From DASYLJ01 sp964432595 (GTDB lineage Bacteria > Desulfobacterota > Binatia > DP-6), in contig CAYSOF010000025.1 of the NCBI GenBank assembly GCA_964432595.1, positions 1-64,000 on the forward strand: a stretch of 64,000 bases of DNA, read 5' to 3'. The notes under the pieces are model-generated. The model had not been told where the DNA came from, did not search any database, and was given only the letters and a program-made list of their open reading frames with translations. Positions 17,023 through 24,359 of the stretch are shown here, piece after piece. Every line of letters starts with the position of its first letter. Position 1 is the stretch's first letter. The translations under genes were made by a program, and so were the position numbers.

Positions 17023-18140
17023 GCGGGCCGCCGGCGCGGGGACGTCGCCGCTCGCACGAGGATCGCGCCCGCGACGAGCGTCGCCGCGAAGAAGTGGAAG
17101 CCGCCGCGGAGGACCGCGTCCGCGATCACGAACGCGACGCCGATCGCGATCGTCGCGGTCGCGACCAGGGTCGGCGGCATGGCGAGCAGGCCCAGCGCGC
17201 CGCCCGTCATGACGATGCCCGCGACGATGCCGGCCACGCCGACGGCGTGCCACGCGATCGGCCCGCCGAGCATCGCGGGACCGTCCGGATAGAGCCGGGT
17301 GCCGACGATCTCGTGTGCGAGACCGACCTGCAGGACCAGCATGCCGCCGGCGGTGGCGAGCGCGCGTCCGTGTCCGGCGCGCAACGCGATCCGCACGACG
17401 CCGATCACGCCGAAGAGCAGGGCGCCGCCGACGATGGCCGCCCCGATGGCCATGCCGTCCCATGCGAGCAGCACGGGATGCGCGAATCGCAGCCCGACGG
17501 CGCCGAGGACGCCGATCGCGAGCGGCACGACGGGGACGTCGCGTGCCGTCATGTTCGTTCGACGGGCGAGGAGCGCGGCGAACGGCACGACCGACGTCTC
17601 GCGGCAGTACTCGGCGTACGCCTCGCCCTTCGACGCGAGCAGCTTGCGGTCCTGCCGTCGGGTGCCGACCACCGTGAAGAGCGTCAGGCACGCGAAGAAC
17701 ACCGCGCCGGTCGCATGCGAGGACAGCACGACGTGGACGAGCGCGACCATCGCGAGCCCGACGAAGAACGGATGGCGCGTGATGCGCGCGAGCCGCGTCG
17801 GCGGCGGCACGCCGCGCGTCGACATCTCCATCGGCGATTCGGGGTAGGTGACCAGGCCGCCGACGAGCAGCACGGCGCCGAGCCCGGCGAGGCCCATGAG
17901 TAGGAGGCGCATCGACGGTCCGACGAACCCCGCCAGCCCGGGCGGTCCGGCCAGCTGGTTCACGGCGTAGCTCCGCATGAGCAGCGTGAAGGTGACGGCG
18001 GCGACCGCGAAGTAGATCAGACGAAACCCGCCCTCGCCGACCCGCCCGACGATACGGGCGCGGACGCGCGAATCGGCGAGCCCGTCGTGCGTGCCCGCGA
18101 AGAGCAGCCAGTGGGCGACGATGCTGGCGATCGCTTCCAT
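17019..18140 (-). CDS. NnrU-like polytopic membrane protein
   Basis: Integral membrane protein of 373 residues with about ten hydrophobic helices. The N-terminal half resembles the NnrU/isoprenylcysteine-methyltransferase-like fold (HWLLFAGTHDGLADS, then RITRHPFFVGLAMVALVHV, then GEAYAEYCRETSVVPF). The remaining ~170 residues are additional hydrophobic helices without a recognised domain. NnrU was named for a role with nitrite/nitric oxide reductase; whether that applies here is unknown. It lies 15 bp downstream of the GbsR/MarR-type regulator on the same strand, so regulator and membrane protein probably form a two-gene operon. Confidence 0.75.
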   Translation of the reverse strand: MEAIASIVAHWLLFAGTHDGLADSRVRARIVGRVGEGGFRLIYFAVAAVTFTLLMRSYAVNQLAGPPGLAGFVGPSMRLLLMGLAGLGAVLLVGGLVTYPESPMEMSTRGVPPPTRLARITRHPFFVGLAMVALVHVVLSSHATGAVFFACLTLFTVVGTRRQDRKLLASKGEAYAEYCRETSVVPFAALLARRTNMTARDVPVVPLAIGVLGAVGLRFAHPVLLAWDGMAIGAAIVGGALLFGVIGVVRIALRAGHGRALATAGGMLVLQVGLAHEIVGTRLYPDGPAMLGGPIAWHAVGVAGIVAGIVMTGGALGLLAMPPTLVATATIAIGVAFVIADAVLRGGFHFFAATLVAGAILVRAATSPRRRPA

Positions 18141-18155
18141 GGCGAGTCCTCCCGG

Positions 18156-18689
18156 TCATTTCCGCCGCGTCGCGGTGGGCAGTGGAATGACGCGGACCAG
18201 CGCGGCCGGATCGAGCGGCTTGCCGTCGGTGAAGGCCGAGAAGCCGGCGTCGAGCGCCGCGAAGAACGACCGCAGGCCGTCGAGCCGCCTGGTCGCGAAA
18301 CGGGCGCCCTCGTCGGACGACCGTTCGAGCAACCGCGCCGATTCCTTCGCGGCCGTCAGCGCCTGGCGGACGCACCAGCGAAACCGCCGTTCGACGAGCT
18401 CCTGCATGGCGCGCACGAAGTCCGTCGTCGCCTCGTAGTGGTCCTTGCGCGAGCCCGGCGTCGGCACGCGGCGCACGAGGTGCCATTCGACGAGACCGCG
18501 AATGGTGATCGAGACGTTGCTCTTGCTCTGGCCGAGCGCGGTGGCGATCTCGTCGAGTGAGAGCGGCCGCTCGGACAGGTAGAGGATGCCGAAGATCCGA
18601 CCCTGGAGCGGCGAGAGGACCCCCGAATTGGCGGCGGCGGCGCCCATGCCGTCCGCGAAGACGTCGACCGCGTGTGACGTGTCCGGCAT
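18156..18689 (-). CDS. GbsR/MarR-family winged-helix regulator
   Basis: Transcription factor of 177 residues. The HTH (residues ~25-80) includes RIFGILYLSERPLSLDEIA and TALGQSKSNVSITIRGLVEW, the MarR/GbsR recognition-helix pattern, and a wing (RVPTPGSRKDHYEA). A helical dimerisation region follows. The gene directly precedes the NnrU-like gene. A 22-bp palindrome overlaps its promoter, suggesting autorepression; the ligand is unknown. If the -10 assignment is right, the mRNA is leaderless or nearly so. An alternative start at Met15 is possible. Confidence 0.85.
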   Translation of the reverse strand: MPDTSHAVDVFADGMGAAAANSGVLSPLQGRIFGILYLSERPLSLDEIATALGQSKSNVSITIRGLVEWHLVRRVPTPGSRKDHYEATTDFVRAMQELVERRFRWCVRQALTAAKESARLLERSSDEGARFATRRLDGLRSFFAALDAGFSAFTDGKPLDPAALVRVIPLPTATRRK

Positions 18690-18694
18690 GCCGA

Positions 18695-18716
18695 ACGTTT
18701 AGAATATTCTGAACGT
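18695..18716. promoter_or_regulatory. 22-bp near-perfect palindrome, probable GbsR/MarR operator
   Basis: ACGTTTAGAATATTCTGAAC plus GT forms an inverted repeat around AGAATATTCT with a single mismatched pair. This AT-rich island contrasts with the surrounding GC. It overlaps the -10 and spacer of the promoter at 18698-18725 and ends six bases before the regulator's start codon. Confidence 0.7.
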
Positions 18717-18725
18717 ACAAGTCAA
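18698..18725 (-). promoter_or_regulatory. Promoter of the GbsR/MarR-NnrU operon
   Basis: Read on the minus strand, -35 TTGACT (18720-18725) and -10 TCTAAA (18698-18703) are 16 bp apart. The predicted start is near 18691, within two bases of the ATG at 18689, implying a leaderless transcript. Confidence 0.55.
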
Positions 18726-18734
18726 CCGGGAATT

Positions 18735-20051
18735 TCAGGCCAGTCGGGCGCGCACGAAGCGCTCGGCCTCGTCGCGCGTGCGGACGTCGCCCTCGAGCTG
18801 GGCGTCCTCCAGCGCGCGCAGCAGCTCGCCGACGCGCGGCCCGGCGGGACATCCCATCGCCATGAGGTCGTTGCCGCCGAGCAGGCGCGGGGGGCGGAGC
18901 GGCGCCTGCGCCTCCAGCTCGGCGCGACGGCGCTCGCAGTAGAGCACCCAGCGCAGGTCGCCGTTCGACGCGAGCGCGTCCCATCGGGCCAGCTGCAGCA
19001 ACTCGTCGATACCCTCCTCGGCGAGCAGCTTCTTCAGGGTCGCGAGACGCATGTCGGGCGCCTGCACCAGCCGCAGGTGGCTCCGCACCAGCCAGGCGAC
19101 GCGCTCCCACGTCATGCGACTGCGTCGCAGGCGCTGGCAGATCTCGACGGCGCGCTCGGCGCCGACGTTCGTGTGGCCGTAGAACGTGATGCGATCGCCC
19201 TTGGTGCCGGCGCACTCGGGCTTGGCGACGTCGTGCAGCAGCGCGCCCAGCGCCAGCGTCTCCGCGACGCCCGCCGGCAGCTGCTGGAGGAGCAGCAGCG
19301 TGTGACGCCAGACGTCGCCCTCGGGATGGAAGTCCGCCGACTGCGCGCAGCCCTGGAGCGCCGCGATCTCCGGCAGGACGACGGGCAGCAGCCCCGTCGT
19401 GTCGAGCAGCTCGAAGGCGCGGCGCGCGCCGCCTTCGGTGAGCATCTTGACGATCTCCTCGCCGATGCGCTCGGCCGCCATGTCGGTGACGCTGGGCGCC
19501 GCAGCGACGATCGCCTCGTGCGTCGCGGGATGGATGGTGAACCCGAATCGCGCCGCGAAGCGCACCGCACGCAGCATGCGGAGGCGGTCCTCGGCGATGC
19601 GCGCGCGTGGATCGCCGATCGCACGGATGACGCCGGCGCGCAGATCGTCCCGCCCGCCGACGTAGTCGACGATCTCGCCGGTGAGCGGATCCTGGTAGAG
19701 CGCGTTGATCGTGAAGTCGCGACGGAGCGCATCCTGCTCGGCGGTGCCGAAGTGCACCTGCGTCGGGCGGCGGCCGTCGACGTAGGCGTCGTCGGAGCGG
19801 AACGTCGCCACCTCGAGCCGGATGCCCTGCTCGATCACGAGGATGACGCCGAACTGCACGCCGACGGGTACCGTGCGGCGGAACAGCCGGCGGACGACCT
19901 CGGGCGCCGCGCTCGTCGCGATGTCGTGCTCGCGCGCCTCCCGGCCGAGCAGCAGGTCGCGCACGCTCCCGCCGACGATGTACGCCTGATGCCCGGCCTC
20001 CCGCAGCCGGCGGACGACGTCAGCCGCGGCCGTTGCCGACGCGGTCGTCAT
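18735..20051 (-). CDS. cca: CCA tRNA nucleotidyltransferase / poly(A) polymerase family protein
   Basis: Class II nucleotidyltransferase that adds or repairs tRNA 3' CCA, 438 residues. The head domain has VGGSVRDLLLG. The position of the metal-binding DxD reads E41-H42-D43 (AREHDIATSA), a conservative change of the first Asp. Then come RRDFTINALY and EDRLRMLRAVRFAARFGF, typical of the neck. An HD domain (GALLHDVAKP; GHTNVGAERAV) lies in the C-terminal half, as in bacterial CCA enzymes with repair phosphatase activity. A poly(A) polymerase role cannot be excluded. Its start lies inside the upstream dehydrogenase gene (32-bp overlap). Confidence 0.88.
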   Translation of the reverse strand: MTTASATAAADVVRRLREAGHQAYIVGGSVRDLLLGREAREHDIATSAAPEVVRRLFRRTVPVGVQFGVILVIEQGIRLEVATFRSDDAYVDGRRPTQVHFGTAEQDALRRDFTINALYQDPLTGEIVDYVGGRDDLRAGVIRAIGDPRARIAEDRLRMLRAVRFAARFGFTIHPATHEAIVAAAPSVTDMAAERIGEEIVKMLTEGGARRAFELLDTTGLLPVVLPEIAALQGCAQSADFHPEGDVWRHTLLLLQQLPAGVAETLALGALLHDVAKPECAGTKGDRITFYGHTNVGAERAVEICQRLRRSRMTWERVAWLVRSHLRLVQAPDMRLATLKKLLAEEGIDELLQLARWDALASNGDLRWVLYCERRRAELEAQAPLRPPRLLGGNDLMAMGCPAGPRVGELLRALEDAQLEGDVRTRDEAERFVRARLA

Positions 20052-21282
20052 GGGGAAATTCGAACAGCACCTTGACGGCGCCGGAGTGCGCCTGGTCGCC
20101 GCAGGCGAGGAACGCGTCGCGGTAACGGTCGAGGGAGAAGCGATGGCTCAAGATCGCCGTGCCGTCGATTCGCCCGGCCCGGACGAGATCGAGGTAGATC
20201 GCCATGGAGTGACGGCGCGTGCCCTCGAACTCCTCGACGCCGAACGCGTTGGAGCCGATGACGTGGATCTCCTTGAAGTAGAGCGGGGTCCACTCGAAGC
20301 GCCGCGGCACCTCGACGCCGGTGACGACCACCGCGCCGCGCGGCGCGGCCACGCGGATGCCGACCTCGACGGTCTGCGGATAGCCGACGGTGTCGTAGAT
20401 GACGTCCACGCCGCCGCCGTTGAGCCACGGCATGCCGTACCAGGGTGACAGCACGTCGGCGCCGGTCTCGGCGCCGACGCGCTCGACGAGCTGGGCGACC
20501 GGTTCGTGCGCCAGCACGACGTCGGCGCCGAGCTGCGTCGCCAGCCGCGCCTGATGCGGGAACCGCGCGACGGCGAGCACGCGGCTGTCCGGATGCAGCG
20601 CGCGCAAGATGACGATCGTCAGCAGTCCGAGCGTGCCGCATCCGTAGACGAGCACGGGCGCGCCCGGTCGTGGCGGTCGCTTCAGTACCGCGTGGAACGA
20701 CACGGAGAACGGGTCGGCGAGGACCGCCTGCTCGTCCGTGACGTCATCGGGCACCGGAATGCACATCGACTCGTGCGCGGGCACGAGCGGTGCGAACCCG
20801 CCCGTCGCGACGCTGCAGTTGCCGGTGTGGATGCCGGGCGGCAGCAGGCCCCGGCCGAAGTTGCGGCAGATCGAGTACTGCCCGTCGCCGCACTCCGGGC
20901 ACGGCGGGGTGATGCCGCGGGGGCCGCAGCTGAGCCACGGGTTCAGCACGACGCGGTCGCCGGGCCGCCGGTCGCGTACTGCCGGTCCCACCTCGACCAC
21001 CGTTCCGACCACCTCGTGCCCGAGCACCTGGGGAAACGAGATGAGCGCGGTCATCGGGTTGTCCATGTTCCCGTTGAGGAACATCTGCTTGTAGTCGCTG
21101 CCGCAGATGCCGCAGAGGCGCGTCTTCAGGATCACCCAGTCCTCGGCCGGCAGGCGCGGCTCCGGGACGTCGCGCAGCGCCGTGGGCGAGAACGGGCCGA
21201 AGTAGAACCGCCGGTCGACGCGTCCCAGCAGGCCGGACACGACCTGACGTGGGACGCTCACGTCGAAGACCAGCGCACGCAT
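20020..21282 (-). CDS. Zinc-dependent alcohol dehydrogenase-like oxidoreductase
   Basis: Medium-chain dehydrogenase of 420 residues. The catalytic-zinc region includes Cys57 in RLCGICGSD and GHE at 88-90. A structural-zinc loop has Cys119, Cys128, Cys131 and Cys139 (CPECGDGQYSIC). The Rossmann motif VLVYGCGTLGL shows NAD(P) binding. It is longer than typical (~350) because of an N-terminal extension and an inserted loop around SPWYGMPWLNGGG. The ATG at 21282 was chosen over an in-frame codon at 21294. The substrate is unknown. The 3' end overlaps the cca start by 32 bp. Confidence 0.85.
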   Translation of the reverse strand: MRALVFDVSVPRQVVSGLLGRVDRRFYFGPFSPTALRDVPEPRLPAEDWVILKTRLCGICGSDYKQMFLNGNMDNPMTALISFPQVLGHEVVGTVVEVGPAVRDRRPGDRVVLNPWLSCGPRGITPPCPECGDGQYSICRNFGRGLLPPGIHTGNCSVATGGFAPLVPAHESMCIPVPDDVTDEQAVLADPFSVSFHAVLKRPPRPGAPVLVYGCGTLGLLTIVILRALHPDSRVLAVARFPHQARLATQLGADVVLAHEPVAQLVERVGAETGADVLSPWYGMPWLNGGGVDVIYDTVGYPQTVEVGIRVAAPRGAVVVTGVEVPRRFEWTPLYFKEIHVIGSNAFGVEEFEGTRRHSMAIYLDLVRAGRIDGTAILSHRFSLDRYRDAFLACGDQAHSGAVKVLFEFPHDDRVGNGRG

Positions 21283-21328
21283 CGCGCGACCCAATCACGG
21301 TGGCCGCGCGGCGTGCAAGGGCCGCCGG

Positions 21329-22294
21329 TCAGTGCATGCCGCCGTGCGGGCCCATGCCGCCCGCGGGCGCGGCAGGCGCCGGCGGCGGCGTGATCTTCGC
21401 GAGCGCCGCGTCGTCGATCGACAGGTTGGCATTCTGCTTCAGGCTGTCGAAGCGACCCTGCATGCTGTCCTGCAGCGCCTTGTTGCGGAGCGTCGCCTTG
21501 ATCTGCTCCTTCACCTGGTCGAACGGCTTGCGCTCGCCGTCTTCGCGCTCGGTGACGGTGATCACGTGGAAGCCGTACTGCGTCTTCACGACCTCGCTGA
21601 TCTCGCCCGGTTTGAGCGAGAAGGCGACCTTCTCGAACTCGGGAACCATGCGGCCCTGGCCGAACTTCCCGAGGTCGCCGCCCTTGGCGCCGCTCGTCTT
21701 GTCCGTCGACTTCTCCTTGGCGATGTCGGCGAACTTCGACGGATCCTTGACGACCTCGTCACGGATCGCCTCCGCCGCCGCCTGCTCCTTCACGAGGATG
21801 TGCGACGCCTTGATCTGCGTGCTCGAGTACAGGTTCGGGTTGTCGTCGTAGTACTTCTGCGCGTCGGCGTCGGTGATCTCCGGCGGCTTCTGGTACTCGC
21901 GCATCAGGCGCTGTACGACGAGGCGCTTGCGCATGTCGGCGACCTGCCGCTCGATCTCCGGATCGGTGTCGTACCCGGCCTTCTGTCCCTCGGCGAACAG
22001 CAGGTCGTTCAAGATCATGTTCTCGACGAACTGCCGCTTGCGCTCCGGGGCGGCGAGGTACGCGCGTGACGGGCCGGGCAGGCGCTCGATCTCGGTGAGG
22101 ACCTGGGCGCTCGTCAGCTTCTTGCCGGCGTAGGTCGCGACCACCTCGGTCTCCTCGACGGTGGCGCCGGCGACGGTGGTGTCCGTCGTCTTCGCCTGGT
22201 CGGCCGCGGGCGGCGCAGCGTCTTTCTTCTCCGGGGCGCATCCAGCGGCCGCGAGCGCCGCGGAGAGGAGCACGAGGGCAGCACGAGTTCGCAT
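21329..22294 (-). CDS. Parvulin-type peptidyl-prolyl isomerase lipoprotein
   Basis: Predicted membrane-anchored periplasmic folding catalyst of 321 residues. A lipobox (LAAAGC) places the lipidated cysteine at Cys19 after a short hydrophobic signal. A SurA-like N-terminal helical domain precedes one parvulin domain (QIKASHILVKEQ, then GGDLGKFGQGRMVPEFE, then YGFHVITV). The C-terminus is Pro/Gly/Met-rich (PPPAPAAPAGGMGPHGGMH). The ATG at 22294 starts directly at the signal peptide; an earlier in-frame codon at 22339 would bury it. The architecture resembles PrsA/PpiD-like proteins. Confidence 0.88.
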   Translation of the reverse strand: MRTRAALVLLSAALAAAGCAPEKKDAAPPAADQAKTTDTTVAGATVEETEVVATYAGKKLTSAQVLTEIERLPGPSRAYLAAPERKRQFVENMILNDLLFAEGQKAGYDTDPEIERQVADMRKRLVVQRLMREYQKPPEITDADAQKYYDDNPNLYSSTQIKASHILVKEQAAAEAIRDEVVKDPSKFADIAKEKSTDKTSGAKGGDLGKFGQGRMVPEFEKVAFSLKPGEISEVVKTQYGFHVITVTEREDGERKPFDQVKEQIKATLRNKALQDSMQGRFDSLKQNANLSIDDAALAKITPPPAPAAPAGGMGPHGGMH

Positions 22295-22366
22295 GGGTCC
22301 CGTGGCATAGCGCACGGCCCGCGCGCGGTCAATTTTCACCGTCGCGTCGGACGCTTGCGATATTTC

Positions 22367-22789
22367 CTAGCCCGCCCGCACGAGCCGCCGAAGCCCGACG
22401 CCCGCCACCACGCCGGCGGCGTCGATCAGCACGTCGCCGATCGCCGCCGTGCGCGTCGGGACGAACGCCTGATGGAGCTCGTCGCTCGCCGCGAAGAGCG
22501 CCCCCAGCAGGATGGCGACGACCGTCGCGCGCGCGCGGGCGGTGCCCTGGAGCAGCAATGCCCGCAGCGTCAGGGCGCCCAGCACGAGGTACTCGATGAA
22601 GTGCGCCGACTTGCGGATCGCGGCGTGCACGCGTGCCAGATCGTGCGGGTGGACGCCGGGGAACAGCGCGGACAGGAGGGGCAGCAGCACGGACGACGTG
22701 TGCTCCCCCGAGAACCAGCTCGACGAGAAGAGCGTGATGACGCCCGCCCAGACGGCGACGGGCAGCCATGCACGCAGGCGGTCACCCAA
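22367..22789 (-). CDS. VanZ-family membrane protein
   Basis: Small polytopic membrane protein of 140 residues with four predicted helices. Diagnostic VanZ residues are present: RKSAHFIEYLVLGAL in the middle and ASDELHQAFVPTRTAAIGDVLID. The TTG start overlaps the 3' end of the preceding small gene by eight bases, so translation is probably coupled. VanZ was described in teicoplanin resistance, but most members have no known function and this one has no van neighbours. Confidence 0.87.
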   Translation of the reverse strand: MGDRLRAWLPVAVWAGVITLFSSSWFSGEHTSSVLLPLLSALFPGVHPHDLARVHAAIRKSAHFIEYLVLGALTLRALLLQGTARARATVVAILLGALFAASDELHQAFVPTRTAAIGDVLIDAAGVVAGVGLRRLVRAG

Positions 22790-23054
22790 TCTCGTCGATC
22801 GCGCGGTTGATCAGGGCGAGCAGCTCCTCGTCGAACTCGGCGTCGATGAAGCTCTCGATCTTGTCACGCTGCGACGCGTACTTCTTCCCCGCCGCCTCGC
22901 CTGCGAGGTGCGTGCCCGCGAGCACGTCGAGGAACTCGAGCATGGCCGGCTTCGTGCCGGGATCGGCCGTCTTCGACAGGAGACGGTCGAAGGTGAGGCG
23001 GAGGGTGAGGTAGGAGAGGCGGTACTTGAGTTCTTCGTCGAGCTCCATGGCCAT
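22782..23054 (-). CDS. Small uncharacterised acidic helical protein
   Basis: Protein of 90 residues, not recognised. It is soluble and predicted to be all-helical (YRLSYLTLRLTFDRLL; KIESFIDAEFDEELLALINRAI) with an acidic character. There is no signal peptide. It lies 24 bp after the VKOR-DsbA gene and overlaps VanZ, so all three are probably co-transcribed. Confidence 0.65.
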   Translation of the reverse strand: MAMELDEELKYRLSYLTLRLTFDRLLSKTADPGTKPAMLEFLDVLAGTHLAGEAAGKKYASQRDKIESFIDAEFDEELLALINRAIDEIG

Positions 23055-23078
23055 GACGCTGTCCTTCCCGGGGGGAGC

Positions 23079-24287
23079 TCAGCTCCCGCCCTGCGGCGCG
23101 GTGCGCGCCAGCTGCTCCCGCTCGATGACGAGGGCGAAGTCGTAATACGGTTGTGAGAGGGCGCCGTCCACGCGGCGACCGTTGATGAAGATGGTCGGCG
23201 TCGAGTCGACGCCCATCTTCGTGCCGGCGTCGACGTCGGCGCGGATGCGGTCCATCGTCGCGGGGTCGTCGAGGCACGTGCGGAACGCCGCGATGTCGAG
23301 GCCGAGATCGCGCGCGTAGCGGAACAGGCTGTCGCGATCGAGCGAGCGCTGATTCTCGAAGAGCGCGTCGTGGTACTCCCAGAACTTGCTCTGCTGTCCG
23401 GCGCATTCCGCCGCGACGGCCGCAAGGCACGCGTCGGGATGGAGGGACTGCGTCATCTCGGAGTTGCACGCCGCGTCCAGCGGGAAGTGGCGGAAGATCA
23501 GACGGACGTCCGATCGCGAACGGACGAGGTCGCGCAGGTCGGCGAAGGCGTGGCCGCAGGCGGGGCACTGGAAATCGGAGAACTCGACGATGGTGATGGG
23601 CGCGGACTCGCCGCCCTTCACGTGCCGGACCGTGCCCTGGACGTCGGCCGGGGCGACCTTCGGCAGCTGCATGTAGACGTCGAAGAACTTGGCGTCGGCC
23701 GCCTTCACGTCGGCGACCGTCGCCGCGGTCGCGGGCTGACGGGTCGCCTCGACGGCGCCCGCGGCGAGCGCGACGAGCAAGCCCGCGAGGGTGGCGGTGT
23801 AGGCGGCCGATCGGCGCTGCAGCCACGGCTGGCGCGTCGACATCGAGAAGCGCTTCGCGATCGGCACGACGGCGACGAACCACGCGATGATGACGAGGTC
23901 GAGCGTCAGGCACAGGAGGCAGGCGTGCCTCAGCACGAACGCCGCGATGCCGAGCAGGACGAGCGCGAAGCCGAGGCTGCCGGAAACGAGGCCGATCAGC
24001 AGCAGATCGGCCATGCCGGCCGGCTTGCCCATCGCGCCGGGGACGGCGAGCAGCGCACCGACCCCGAAGACGGCGATCGCCAGCAGCGAGACCGGAATGC
24101 CGGCGAAGGTGCCCCAGCGGCTCGACAGCACGGCGTCGCAGTTCACGACGCCGCCGAGATTGCAGAAGCTGGTGTAGCCCGAGTCGGCGAGGAGGCTCTG
24201 GCTGACGTGGAGCGTGTAGGCGCTCACCGCCACGCCGACCAGCGCGATGGCGATGGCGACGCGATGTCGGGTGGGGCTGGGGGGCAT
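23079..24287 (-). CDS. VKOR-DsbA fusion: disulfide-bond-forming membrane protein
   Basis: Fusion of vitamin-K-epoxide-reductase-like membrane domain and periplasmic thioredoxin domain, 402 residues. It can both oxidise substrate dithiols and pass electrons to quinone, replacing separate DsbA and DsbB. The VKOR part has the loop cysteines Cys42 and Cys50 and the redox pair Cys123-x2-Cys126 (HACLLCLTLD) among four or five helices. The DsbA part has Cys241-Pro-Ala-Cys244 and a cis-proline motif (DSTPTIF). Both active sites are intact. A DsbA-like lipoprotein and a cysteine-rich secreted protein are encoded within 5 kb. Confidence 0.92.
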   Translation of the reverse strand: MPPSPTRHRVAIAIALVGVAVSAYTLHVSQSLLADSGYTSFCNLGGVVNCDAVLSSRWGTFAGIPVSLLAIAVFGVGALLAVPGAMGKPAGMADLLLIGLVSGSLGFALVLLGIAAFVLRHACLLCLTLDLVIIAWFVAVVPIAKRFSMSTRQPWLQRRSAAYTATLAGLLVALAAGAVEATRQPATAATVADVKAADAKFFDVYMQLPKVAPADVQGTVRHVKGGESAPITIVEFSDFQCPACGHAFADLRDLVRSRSDVRLIFRHFPLDAACNSEMTQSLHPDACLAAVAAECAGQQSKFWEYHDALFENQRSLDRDSLFRYARDLGLDIAAFRTCLDDPATMDRIRADVDAGTKMGVDSTPTIFINGRRVDGALSQPYYDFALVIEREQLARTAPQGGS

Positions 24288-24294
24288 CGGGCGA

Positions 24295-24317
24295 GGGCCC
24301 GGAGTCTACTCGGGCCC
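24295..24317. other. Hairpin between the DUF1302-like and VKOR-DsbA genes
   Basis: GGGCCCG and CGGGCCC form a perfect 7-bp stem around a 9-nt loop, eight bases upstream of the VKOR-DsbA start. No U-tract follows on the minus strand. It could attenuate read-through or influence initiation. Confidence 0.4.
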
Positions 24318-24359
24318 CCACCCGCTTTCAATCGGCTCGACCGTGGAGCCGCGGCGCGA

